NCBI RefSeq assembly: GCF_024055665.1
Contig: NZ_JAMXMC010000015.1
Span: 1 to 64,000, forward strand
Direction: 5' to 3'
Source of the DNA: Ideonella oryzae
GTDB lineage: Bacteria > Pseudomonadota > Gammaproteobacteria > Burkholderiales > Burkholderiaceae_C
DNA length: 64,000 bases
Below are positions 50,532-61,959 of the stretch, in pieces. The notes under the pieces were generated by a model. The model was not told where the DNA came from, made no database searches, and saw nothing but the letters and a program-made list of their open reading frames with translations. Both the position numbers and the translations under genes were made by a program. The stretch's first letter is position 1; each line of letters starts with the position of its first letter.

Positions 50532-51338
50532 TCAGCCGATCAGGAAGGGCCGCCCGCCCACCGGGGTGCTGGCCACGGCCATGGGCTGCGGCGCCATCAG
50601 GCCGGCCTCGAAGCCCGCGCGGCCGGCCCGCACCGCGGCGCCGAAGGCCGCGGCCATGCGCACCGGGTCGCCCGCATGGGCCACGGCGGAGTTGAGCAGC
50701 ACGCCGTCCAGGCCCAGCTCCAGCGCCTGCACCGCGTGCGAGGGCGCGCCCAGGCCGGCGTCCACGATCAGCGGCACGCCGGGCAGGCGGGCGCGCAGGG
50801 TGCGCAGCGCGAAGGGGTTGAGCAGGCCCTGGCCCGAGCCGATGGGCGCGGCCCAGGGCATCAGTACCTGGCAGCCCACGTCCAAGAGGCGCTGGCAGCC
50901 CACCAGGTCGTCGGTGCAGTAGGGGAAGACCTGGAAGCCTTCGCGCACCAGCAGCTCGGCCGCCTGCACCAGCTCCCAGGGGTCGGGCTGCAGGGTGTGC
51001 TCGTCGCCCACCACCTCCAGCTTGATCCAGGCGGTGTCGTAGAGCTCGCGCGCCATGCGGGCCAGGGCGATGGCCTCGCGCGCGCTGCGGCAGCCCGCGG
51101 TGTTGGGCAGCAGGTGGCCGCCGTGCTCGCGCAGGTGGGCGCGCAGGCCGGCGACGAAGCCGTTGTCGCCGCCGGCCAGGGTGCGTTTGAGGCCCACGGT
51201 GAGCACCTGGGCGCCGCTGGCGGCCAGGGCGCGGGCCAGCACCTCGGGCGAGGGGTAGCCGGCGGTGCCCAGCAGCAGGCGGCTGCGCAGGGGCACGCCG
51301 TAAACGGTCCAGGGGGAGTCGAGTGTTTCGGGGGACAT
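50532..51338 (-). CDS. thiG: thiazole synthase ThiG
   Basis: A 268-residue TIM-barrel enzyme that builds the thiazole phosphate ring from deoxyxylulose phosphate, dehydroglycine and ThiS thiocarboxylate. The Schiff-base Lys106 lies in TAWIKLEVVGD, and GLLNPFALR and VIVDAGLGAPSHAVQALELG-type segments (here LIVDAGLGAPSH) are conserved, as is the C-terminal GRPFLIG. It lies 5 bp after thiS and 7 bp before thiDE. The ThiS-activating enzyme ThiF is not in the window and must be elsewhere. Confidence 0.95.
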   Translation of the reverse strand: MSPETLDSPWTVYGVPLRSRLLLGTAGYPSPEVLARALAASGAQVLTVGLKRTLAGGDNGFVAGLRAHLREHGGHLLPNTAGCRSAREAIALARMARELYDTAWIKLEVVGDEHTLQPDPWELVQAAELLVREGFQVFPYCTDDLVGCQRLLDVGCQVLMPWAAPIGSGQGLLNPFALRTLRARLPGVPLIVDAGLGAPSHAVQALELGLDGVLLNSAVAHAGDPVRMAAAFGAAVRAGRAGFEAGLMAPQPMAVASTPVGGRPFLIG

Positions 51339-51343
51339 GGGCC

Positions 51344-51559
51344 TCAGCCTCCGACGATGGCTTGAAAGAGCGTGATGGCGTCGCCCGGCTGCAGCCGGGT
51401 GTCGGCGCGTTGGCCGCGGGGCACGAAGTCGGCATTGACCGCGCTGGCCACGGCCTCGGGCGCCAGGCCCTCGGTGGCCAGCAGGTCGGCCAGGTTCAGG
51501 CCGGGCCGCCAGGGGCGCGGCTCGCCGTTGAGGGACACGGTGGGCGTGGGCTCAGGCAT
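51344..51559 (-). CDS. thiS: sulfur carrier protein ThiS
   Basis: A 71-residue ubiquitin-fold protein ending in the essential Gly-Gly (FQAIVGG), the site of adenylation and thiocarboxylation that delivers sulfur to ThiG. The conserved LADLLATEGLAPEAVASAVN and the DAITLFQAIVGG end are typical. Its start overlaps the end of thiO by 8 bp, indicating translational coupling, and thiG follows after 5 bp. Confidence 0.95.
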   Translation of the reverse strand: MPEPTPTVSLNGEPRPWRPGLNLADLLATEGLAPEAVASAVNADFVPRGQRADTRLQPGDAITLFQAIVGG

Positions 51560-52733
51560 GGGCGGCCTCCTGATTGGGCGTGAAGGCTGGCAGACCGAGC
51601 CCGGTCAGGGCCTGCTCCACCAGCGCCGGGGCCAGCAGCCAGCCGTGGCGGAACAGGCCGTTGATCGCCAGCCAGCCCGGCGCGCTCTGCACCCAGGGCC
51701 GGTGGTCCGGCAGGGCCGGGCGCAGATTGGCCTCCAGGTGGACGATGCGGGCCTCGGCCAGCTCGGGGATGACGCTGTGCGCGGCGGCCATCAGCTCCAC
51801 CGCGCTGCGCAGGCTGACGGGAGAGCGGTCCTCGCTGTCGAGCTCGCTGGCGCCCAGCAGCACCAGGTCGCCCGGCCGGGGCACCAGGTAGACGCGGTGG
51901 CGCGGGTGCAGCAGGCGCAGCGGGCGCTGCAGCGGCACGCCGGGGGCGTGCAGCCAGACCACCTCGCCGCGCACACCGCGCAGGGTGGGACGCGGGTCGG
52001 TGGCGTGCGGGTCGGATGGGCTCAGGGTCTGAGCCTGGGCTTCGGCCTCCGGCCGCGCGCCCAGGCCGCGGGCGTCGATGGCCAGGTCCACATTCAGCCC
52101 CTGGCCGTCGTCCAGCGTCAGACGGTGCGGGGACACATCGGTCACCCGCCGGCCCCAGTGCCAGGCCGCGCCGGGCGCGTCGGCGGCCAGGGCCTCCAGC
52201 AGGGCCGGGCCCAGCACCTGGCCTTCGCCGGGCAGGCGCCAGCCCCACAGCCGCGGGGCCAGGGCGGGCTCCAGGGCCTGCAGGGCTTCGGCGTCCAGCG
52301 GCTGGGCGGCAGGCCAGGCCGGGTCCTGCGCGCGGGCGGCTTCCAGCCGGGCCAGCACCCGCTGGGCCGCGCCCAGGTCGCTGGGGTGGGCCAGCAGCAG
52401 GCTGTCCTGGCGGCGCACCAGGCCCTGCGGCGCATCGGCGCGGGCCGGCAGCCGACGGGCGATGGCTTGCCACAGGTCCAGCGAGCGCCAGCCCAGCGCC
52501 GCCACGGCGGGCTCGGCCTGGTCCAGCTCGGCCAGCGGGCTGAGCATGCCGGCGGCGGTGAAGCCGGCCGCATGGGGCGCGTGAAACAGGCTGCCGCGGG
52601 CCGGGGCCAGGGCGTCGGGCGCCGGGTCCACCACGCTGACGCGCCAGCCCGCATGGGCCAGGCGCCAGGCCAGCAGCCGGCCCAGCACGCCCGCGCCGGC
52701 AATGCCGGCATGGGGTCGTGAGGTGCGCGCCAT
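51552..52733 (-). CDS. thiO: glycine oxidase ThiO (FAD-dependent)
   Basis: A 393-residue flavoprotein that oxidises glycine to dehydroglycine for thiazole synthesis. The FAD-binding dinucleotide fold is at the N-terminus (GIAGAGVLGRLLAWRL with HAGWRVSVVD), further marks are GMLSPLAELDQAE, AIDARGLGARP and the C-terminal GWLAINGLFRHGWLLAPAL with the conserved flavin-contact region. The choice of ThiO rather than the anaerobic tyrosine lyase ThiH implies an oxygen-dependent thiazole route. One base separates its start from the thiC stop. Confidence 0.92.
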   Translation of the reverse strand: MARTSRPHAGIAGAGVLGRLLAWRLAHAGWRVSVVDPAPDALAPARGSLFHAPHAAGFTAAGMLSPLAELDQAEPAVAALGWRSLDLWQAIARRLPARADAPQGLVRRQDSLLLAHPSDLGAAQRVLARLEAARAQDPAWPAAQPLDAEALQALEPALAPRLWGWRLPGEGQVLGPALLEALAADAPGAAWHWGRRVTDVSPHRLTLDDGQGLNVDLAIDARGLGARPEAEAQAQTLSPSDPHATDPRPTLRGVRGEVVWLHAPGVPLQRPLRLLHPRHRVYLVPRPGDLVLLGASELDSEDRSPVSLRSAVELMAAAHSVIPELAEARIVHLEANLRPALPDHRPWVQSAPGWLAINGLFRHGWLLAPALVEQALTGLGLPAFTPNQEAAHA

Positions 52734-52734
52734 C

Positions 52735-54732
<1,998 letters not shown>

Positions 54733-54736
54733 CTAG

Positions 54737-54821
54737 CGCTCTTCTTCCGCCGGTACGAACCGGATCAAGTTCTCGGGTTGGGTGGGTCACCCTCTCAGCG
54801 CTGCGCGCGCACCCCGGAGCG
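54737..54821 (-). ncRNA. TPP riboswitch aptamer (THI element)
   Basis: Read on the minus strand, the leader shows the thi-box elements in order: P1 arm CGCTC, GGGGTGC, CTGAGAGGGTGACCC, GAACTTGATCCGGTTCGTAC, CGGCGGAAGAA and the closing arm GAGCG. These match the conserved pyrimidine- and pyrophosphate-binding parts of the TPP aptamer. It precedes the thiC operon, so thiamine pyrophosphate should lower its expression. A further GGCTCG/CGAGCC hairpin lies between it and the start (54693-54708). Confidence 0.93.
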
Positions 54822-54860
54822 AGGCGCAGTGTAGCGCGCTGCGCTCCAGGGCGGCGGGCC

Positions 54861-55928
54861 TCACTGCACGACCAGCTCGACGCGGCGGTTCTTGGCCCGG
54901 CCGGCCTCAGCGGCGTTGGCGGCCACCGGCACCAGACTGGCCACGCCCTGGGCCGACAGGCGGGCGGCCGGGATCTGGTACTGCTTGACCAGCGCGTCGA
55001 CCACCGCCTGCGCGCGCTGCTGCGACAGCGTCAGGTTGGCGGCCAGCGCGCCCTGGTTGTCGGTGTGGCCGACGATGTAGACCTTCAGCGCGGGCTGGGC
55101 CTTGAGCAGGCGGGCCATCTCGTCGAGCTGGGCCTTGGACTCGGGCTTGAGCTCGGCCTTGCCGGTGTCGAAGTAGATGCCGTAGAGCGCGATCTTGCCC
55201 TCGGCCTGCAGGCTGTTCTTCAGCGCGTCGGCGTTGACGGTGACCTGGCCGCCCAGCATGGCCTTGGGTTCGGCGATCTCGATGTAGGTGCCCACGAAGG
55301 GGCTGCTGTAGATCTTGCCGGTGTTCACCATCACATGCACGGTGGCGCCGTTGCGGCTGAGCGTGCCATAGGTGAAGAACAGGTCCTCGGTGCCCACCAT
55401 GTTCACGCCGCCCAGGCTGCGCATCGCATCGGCCAGCTTGGGGTCGGACTGGCGGTCACGGCTGGCCGCGAAGTTGGCCTGCTTGAGCTGGTCGTAGCGC
55501 TCGTCGACAAAGCCGTAGCGCATCTTCTCGCACTGGGGCTGGCTGGGTGTGCAGCTCACCACGGCCTTGAAGCCAGCGGCCGCCAGCGCCTGCTCGTAGT
55601 TGCGATGCACCTCCAGCGGCGTCTTGCCCACCGGGGCCAGGTAGACCAGGCGGGTGACCTGTCCTTCCACCGTCACCGGGGCCAGGAAGTGGTTCTTGTT
55701 GTCCAGGCCCAGCTTGCCGGGGAAGGTGGTCTGGGCGAAGGACTGCTGCTGGTAGGCGATCAGCCAGGCGTCGGAGTAACGCTGCAGCAGCGGGTGGTCC
55801 TGGCCGCCGGCCACGTCGGTGGCCCAGCTGGGGGAGGCGGCGGCGGGCTGGGCCAGGCCGCCCAGGGTGCAGGCCAGCGCCAGGCCGGCCAGGCCCGCAC
55901 GCAGGCGGGCGCGCATCAAGCGTGTCAT
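54861..55928 (-). CDS. OmpA-family protein with N-terminal DUF4892-like domain
   Basis: A 355-residue exported protein. AGGA lies 6 bases upstream of the ATG at 55928, followed by a signal peptide (cleavage near AAASPS). Residues 30-215 (HPLLQRYSDAWLIAYQQQSF, GFVDERYDQLKQANFAA) match the DUF4892-type domain, and the C-terminal 110 residues are an OmpA peptidoglycan-binding domain: IYFDTGKAELKPESKAQLDEM, YIVGHTDNQGALAANLTLSQQRAQAV, KNRRVELVV. It probably tethers the envelope to peptidoglycan from the periplasm; two Cys in the first domain (VVSCTPSQPQCEKM) may form a disulfide. Monocistronic by context. Confidence 0.87.
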   Translation of the reverse strand: MTRLMRARLRAGLAGLALACTLGGLAQPAAASPSWATDVAGGQDHPLLQRYSDAWLIAYQQQSFAQTTFPGKLGLDNKNHFLAPVTVEGQVTRLVYLAPVGKTPLEVHRNYEQALAAAGFKAVVSCTPSQPQCEKMRYGFVDERYDQLKQANFAASRDRQSDPKLADAMRSLGGVNMVGTEDLFFTYGTLSRNGATVHVMVNTGKIYSSPFVGTYIEIAEPKAMLGGQVTVNADALKNSLQAEGKIALYGIYFDTGKAELKPESKAQLDEMARLLKAQPALKVYIVGHTDNQGALAANLTLSQQRAQAVVDALVKQYQIPAARLSAQGVASLVPVAANAAEAGRAKNRRVELVVQ

Positions 55929-56123
55929 CGATTGTCCTGTCACGGTGGAAAAACGGGGGGCGGGCACCGCCCCGGACCGGGTTTGTACCCCCGTTCCGTG
56001 ACGTGGTCCGCCCCCCAGGCGTGACAGGATGTGACGGCCGCTCCGCCCGGCGGCACCAGCACGATCGGCCTGTCAACGCGGTGGCGCACCCTGTCTGAAA
56101 CGGCTTGGGAAGGCCATTCAGCA

Positions 56124-56195
56124 GCCCTGCCGGAATTCCGGAATGGTCCCGTATTTTCAACGGGTTAGTACGCATGGCGGGAATCCCGGCAGGGC
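56124..56195. repeat. 16-bp inverted repeat with 40-bp loop upstream of the AcoR-like gene
   Basis: GCCCTGCCGGAATTCC at 56124 and GGAATCCCGGCAGGGC at 56180 are complementary over 16 bp with a single mismatch. The left arm contains the palindrome CGGAATTCCG. The element lies in a 331-bp gene-free gap, 65 bp before the activator start, and the rest of this gap shows nothing recognisable. It could form a cruciform or RNA hairpin, or be an operator. Confidence 0.6.
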
Positions 56196-56259
56196 CGATG
56201 ATCGCCGGCGGCGCTAGCCGCACGGATGGAACCAAGCGCACCCAAACGAAGGAGTCTCG

Positions 56260-58251
<1,992 letters not shown>

Positions 58252-58333
58252 GCGGGGATGTGCGCCGGCGCTGCGGCTCGGCATCCCGGGCATGCCCCAC
58301 CGTGCGGTGCGGCCGGCCCGGTTCGCCGGGGCG

Positions 58334-59437
58334 TCAGAACGTGTGGTTGATGCCCACGTTCAGGAACGTCGTCTTCTGCCCGGGTGCGAAGCTGCCGTCG
58401 GCGACGATGCTGGTCTTCAGGCTGGCCTGCGACTTGGCGTCGACGAAGGCGGCCTGCGCGTACAGCGTGGTGCGCTTGGAGAGCGCGTAGTCGTTGCTCA
58501 GCACGAGGTTGCGCGTGTGGTCCTCGCTGTTGCGCTTGTCCTTGTCGTCGTAGTAGGCCAGCGTGGCCGTGTTGGCCTGGCTCCATTTCCAGTCGACACC
58601 GCCGCTGTACGCATCAACCCTGGAGGTGGGCAGGCCATCGGAGTTGCTGTTCTTGCCCTGCAGCCAGTTGATCTTGAACGTGAAGGCACCGAACGGCACC
58701 GCGCCGCCCAGGCCCGCGTGCTCGATGTTGCGATTGCCGGTGGTGAGGTCCTTCATGGCCTGGTACGAGGCTGACAGCACCACCGGCCCGTTGTACGCGG
58801 CGCCCACCGCATAGGCGGTGTTCTTCGAGGTGTTTCCGGCCTGCTCGCCCAGCGAATACAGCACGCCGAAGGTCACCGGGCCGAGCGTGTTGCGGTACTG
58901 GATCGCGTTCTTGAAGAAGATACCGACGTCGTTGTTGGTGTTCACCGCCGTGCTGCCGGCCAGCGGCTCGAGCTGGTTGTAGGCCCAGGCGTAGAGATTG
59001 GAGAACTGCTCCTTGAAGGCCCGCGGTTCGGTGCCGAGGTGCGCCAGCAGCGCCGGGCCGTACTGGCGGCCGATCGTCACCGAACCCCAGTCGCCCGACA
59101 GGCCGAGGTTGGCCTGTCGGCGGAACATGATGGTGCCCGAGCCGGCGGTGTCGCCGCTGCCATGCAGCGCGCCGGTGTCCACGTCGAAGTGCGACTCGAG
59201 GTTGAAGAAGGCCTTCAGGCCGCCGCCCAGGTCTTCGCTGCCCTTCAGGCCCCAGACGCTCTGGCGCAGTCCGCTGGTCTCGACACGGGTCTGACTGCCG
59301 CCGGTGCGCGACTTCGATTGGCTCAAGAGGCCTGCGTCGACGATGCCGAAGAGTTGCACCTGCGAATCGGCCAGGGCCGGGGCAGTGAAGGCGGCGATGG
59401 CGGCCATGGCCAGCAGTGAGCGGTGAAGGTTCTTCAT
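58334..59437 (-). CDS. Gram-negative trimeric porin (Burkholderiales type)
   Basis: A 367-residue outer-membrane porin. The signal peptide (MKNLHRSLLAMAAIAAFTAP, cleaved near ALA-DSQ) is followed by VQLFGIVDAGL, the usual first strand, SVWGLKGSEDLGGGLKAFFNLE, the loop-3 region and the terminal Phe of NVGINHTF needed for Bam insertion. GAGGAGACATCC precedes the ATG at 59437. It is transcribed divergently from the PQQ dehydrogenase gene and has a near-identical sigma54 promoter, so it probably admits the dehydrogenase's substrate through the outer membrane. Confidence 0.93.
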   Translation of the reverse strand: MKNLHRSLLAMAAIAAFTAPALADSQVQLFGIVDAGLLSQSKSRTGGSQTRVETSGLRQSVWGLKGSEDLGGGLKAFFNLESHFDVDTGALHGSGDTAGSGTIMFRRQANLGLSGDWGSVTIGRQYGPALLAHLGTEPRAFKEQFSNLYAWAYNQLEPLAGSTAVNTNNDVGIFFKNAIQYRNTLGPVTFGVLYSLGEQAGNTSKNTAYAVGAAYNGPVVLSASYQAMKDLTTGNRNIEHAGLGGAVPFGAFTFKINWLQGKNSNSDGLPTSRVDAYSGGVDWKWSQANTATLAYYDDKDKRNSEDHTRNLVLSNDYALSKRTTLYAQAAFVDAKSQASLKTSIVADGSFAPGQKTTFLNVGINHTF

Positions 59438-59502
59438 GGATGTCTCCTCATGGGGTGGGTTCTGCGCCCCGGCCCGAACGGACCGTGAGCCCGAGCCCTT
59501 CT

Positions 59503-59517
59503 GCAGCCTCCATGCCA
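59503..59517 (-). promoter_or_regulatory. sigma54 promoter of the porin gene
   Basis: On the minus strand TGGCATG-GAGG-CTGC fits TGGCAYG-N4-TTGC with one mismatch. It lies 66 bp upstream of the porin start codon. The same 15-base pattern, differing at one spacer base, is found in front of the dehydrogenase gene on the other strand. Confidence 0.72.
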
Positions 59518-59519
59518 CG

Positions 59520-59624
59520 GCGACAGGGCGACGATGGGGTGGCGTCGCAGCGTGTCGCTCCTCGTGTGAAGGCCCTGTCCGCGCTGCGACAGGTGTCGCG
59601 AGCAGCGACAGTCGATCTGCGACA
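59520..59624. promoter_or_regulatory. six TGTCGC/GCGACA half-sites, shared enhancer of porin and dehydrogenase genes
   Basis: Half-sites start at 59520 (GCGACA), 59553 (TGTCGC), 59586 (GCGACA), 59594 (TGTCGC), 59605 and 59619 (both GCGACA). The pair at 59586-59599 forms the palindrome GCGACA-GG-TGTCGC. The cluster lies between two divergent sigma54 promoters and near an AcoR-type activator gene, so it is the probable upstream activating sequence for both. The rest of the 328-bp gap shows no gene. Confidence 0.68.
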
Positions 59625-59697
59625 GATGCTCAATGCAAGGGCGGGTTTGGGCCGTGTTCAAGGACGTTTGGTGGCCTCCCACGTCCTCTCTGGCCAT

Positions 59698-59712
59698 TGG
59701 CATGGAAGCTGC
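59698..59712 (+). promoter_or_regulatory. sigma54 promoter of the PQQ dehydrogenase gene
   Basis: TGGCATG-GAAG-CTGC fits TGGCAYG-N4-TTGC with one mismatch and is preceded by the preferred T. The start codon lies 54 bp downstream. It is nearly identical to the porin promoter, which argues for one activator serving both genes. Confidence 0.74.
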
Positions 59713-59765
59713 GGATCCAGGCCGTGCGGCACCGATCCGCGCGATCCACATACCAGGAGACATCC

Positions 59766-61424
59766 ATGCAGAAGTTCACGAGCCGGCTGGGGCTGCTCGC
59801 CATGCTCACCACGTTCGTCGCGTCCACAGCGGGTGCGGCCAACCCGGGGATCGACGATCCAAACAACTGGCCGCAGTACCACCGCAGCTACAACGCCTGG
59901 CGCTACAGCCCGCTGGACCAGATCAACAAGGGCAACATCAAGAAGCTGAGGGTGGCCTGGGTCCACCAGCCCGGCGCGGTGACGCATGGCCTGCAGGCCA
60001 CGCCGATCGTCATCGATGGCGTGATGTACACGATCGCCGCGGACAACAACGTGTTCGCGCTCGACGCCGCCACCGGCAAGGTGCTGTGGCGCTGGACGGC
60101 CAAGCTCGATCCGATCGTCAAGGAGGTGTTCTATCAATCCGCCAGCCGCGGCGTGACCGTCGGGCGCGGCAAGGTGTTCGTCGGCACGCTGGACGGCCGC
60201 TTCGTCGCGCTGGACCAGAAGACGGGCAAGGAGGTGTGGTCCACCCAGCTCAGTGACCAGAAGAAGGACTACGGCGCGCTGTTCTCGTCGCCGCCGCAGC
60301 TGGCCGGCGACACGCTGTTCGGCGGCACCACCGGCGGCGACCAGCCCATCATCGGCAAGATCTTCGCCGTGAATGCCGACACCGGCCAGCGCACCTGGAC
60401 CTTCGAGGTGCCGCGCGATGACCCGAAGAGCTGGCCCGGCGACAGCCGCACCCGTGGCGGTGGCTCGGCTTGGCTGCCGGGAACCTATGACCCGACCACC
60501 GACACGATCTACATCGGCACCAGCAACGCCTCGCCGGACTTCAACCACGACGGCCGCGAGGGCGACAACCTCTACACCGCCACGCTGCTGGCGCTCGACC
60601 CGAAGACCGGCAAGGTGAAGTGGTACCGCCAGGAGGTGCCGCAAGACACCTGGGACTTCGACGCGGCCTACGAGGCGCTGCTGGTGCCCGACGGCAAGGG
60701 GGGCACCTCGCTGGTCCACCTGAACAAGAACGGCTTTGTCTACGTGATGGACAAGGACAGCGGGGCGATGAAGAACGCCTGGCAGTACACCGAGAACATG
60801 AACTGGGCCAAGAGCGTGGACGTGAAGACGGGCCTGCCGATCGAGCCCATGTACCCCGAGACCGGGAAGGAAAAGCTGCACTGTCCCAACCTGCTGGGCG
60901 CGCGCAGCTGGAATGCGGGCGCGTACAGCCCGAAGACGCGGCTCTGGTACTCACAAGGCATGGAGGTGTGCAACATCGTCGCCAGCGCCAAGCAGGGGCC
61001 GGTGCCCGGCATCGGCGGGCTGGCGCTGGGCCTGTCGGACATCCAGCTCACCGATCCGCCGGGCAAGAAGGCCGATGGCTGGCTGGGGGCGTTCGACCCG
61101 CTCACCGGCAAGCAGGCGTGGAAGGTGCGCTTCGACATGCCGCCGCTCAGCGCCGTGCTGGCCACCGGTGGCGGCCTGGTCTTCACTGGCGACATGCACG
61201 GCGTCCTGTACGCCTTCGATGCCGACAACGGCAAGGAGCTGTGGCGCTTCAACGCCGGTTCGGGCGCGCGTGGCGGCCCCGTGAGCTACGCCGTCAACGG
61301 CAAGCAGTACATCGCCATCCCGACCGGGCTGGGCTCCCACGCACCGGGTTTCCTGACCGGCGCGTTCCCGCAGATCCGCGACCTGCCCGGCGGGTCGGCG
61401 CTGATCGTGTTTTCGCTGGAGTGA
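59766..61424 (+). CDS. PQQ-dependent alcohol dehydrogenase (quinoprotein)
   Basis: A 552-residue periplasmic eight-bladed propeller enzyme oxidising alcohols with pyrroloquinoline quinone. AGGAGACATCC precedes the ATG, and the signal peptide is cleaved near AGAANP. Propeller motifs such as VFALDAATGKVLWRW, FVALDQKTGKEVW, FAVNADTGQRTW and LYAFDADNGKELWRF recur. The catalytic Asp297 lies in TWDFDAAYE, followed two residues later by Asp299, the extra Asp typical of lanthanide-dependent forms. The vicinal Cys pair expected near VFYQSASRGV is absent, and the metal-ligand Glu near GGTTGGDQPIIG is not obvious. No PQQ synthesis genes are in the window. A cytochrome c gene follows. Confidence 0.9.
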   Translation: MQKFTSRLGLLAMLTTFVASTAGAANPGIDDPNNWPQYHRSYNAWRYSPLDQINKGNIKKLRVAWVHQPGAVTHGLQATPIVIDGVMYTIAADNNVFALDAATGKVLWRWTAKLDPIVKEVFYQSASRGVTVGRGKVFVGTLDGRFVALDQKTGKEVWSTQLSDQKKDYGALFSSPPQLAGDTLFGGTTGGDQPIIGKIFAVNADTGQRTWTFEVPRDDPKSWPGDSRTRGGGSAWLPGTYDPTTDTIYIGTSNASPDFNHDGREGDNLYTATLLALDPKTGKVKWYRQEVPQDTWDFDAAYEALLVPDGKGGTSLVHLNKNGFVYVMDKDSGAMKNAWQYTENMNWAKSVDVKTGLPIEPMYPETGKEKLHCPNLLGARSWNAGAYSPKTRLWYSQGMEVCNIVASAKQGPVPGIGGLALGLSDIQLTDPPGKKADGWLGAFDPLTGKQAWKVRFDMPPLSAVLATGGGLVFTGDMHGVLYAFDADNGKELWRFNAGSGARGGPVSYAVNGKQYIAIPTGLGSHAPGFLTGAFPQIRDLPGGSALIVFSLE

Positions 61425-61474
61425 GCCAGCGCGACGTTTGTTCAGAGGGACGGCTCACCGCCGTCGTCGCCCTT

Positions 61475-61509
61475 GGGAGGAAGGCCGTGGGGCTTTCCTC
61501 CCCCTTTTT
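61475..61509 (+). terminator. rho-independent terminator between dehydrogenase and cytochrome genes
   Basis: GGGAGGAAGGCC pairs with GGCTTTCCTCCC through a 12-bp stem (one G-T pair) with loop GTGG, followed by CCTTTTT. It lies 50 bp after the dehydrogenase stop and 35 bp before the cytochrome start, so the two genes are either uncoupled or linked by partial readthrough. Confidence 0.85.
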
Positions 61510-61544
61510 CAGTGCTTGCTGTCGATGAACGAGGATGTGACGTG

Positions 61545-61946
61545 ATGAGGAAATGCCTGCAGTGGCCGGTCGTGGCCTTGGGGGTGGCATCTTGGGCGCA
61601 AGCGCAGGCGCATGTGACGCTGCCCTCCGATCCCCCCCCACCGGTGGCCGCCTCGGCCCCGGCGCCGCCCTTCGACCTGCTCGATCCGGCGCGCATCGCC
61701 TCCGGCAAGGCGCGCTTCGGCTCGACCTGTGCGGCCTACTGCCATGGCCGCGAGGGCGAGGGCGGCAAGACCCCGCCGTTCAAGGGCCGCACTGACCTGA
61801 CACCCGAGACCGCCTTCAAGACCATCAGCGAAGGCCGCCGCGGCACTGACGTGATGCCGCCGTGGGGCAAAGCGTTCTCACAGGAGGAGATCTGGGAGCT
61901 GGTGGCCTATATCCAGGCGCTCGGGCGGCAGCCGCGGCCGCAGTAG
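61545..61946 (+). CDS. cytochrome c with CX3CH haem motif, presumed dehydrogenase partner
   Basis: A 133-residue periplasmic class I cytochrome c. GAGGA lies 10 bases before the ATG at 61545; the signal peptide is cleaved near AQAQA. The haem motif reads C62-A-A-Y-C66-H67, that is three residues between the cysteines instead of two. Met104 in DVMPPWG is the probable sixth ligand, and FSQEEIWELVAYIQAL is the usual C-terminal helix. Its place behind the PQQ dehydrogenase suggests it takes electrons from that enzyme, as cytochrome cL or c550 do, despite the terminator between the genes. Confidence 0.87.
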   Translation: MRKCLQWPVVALGVASWAQAQAHVTLPSDPPPPVAASAPAPPFDLLDPARIASGKARFGSTCAAYCHGREGEGGKTPPFKGRTDLTPETAFKTISEGRRGTDVMPPWGKAFSQEEIWELVAYIQALGRQPRPQ

Positions 61947-61959
61947 CCGTCAGGAGAAC

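Noticed and set aside
58290-58333. GC-rich hairpins between the AcoR-like and porin genes as terminators
   Set aside because: CCCGG-TTCG-CCGGG is present but no T-run follows on either strand, so intrinsic termination cannot be claimed.
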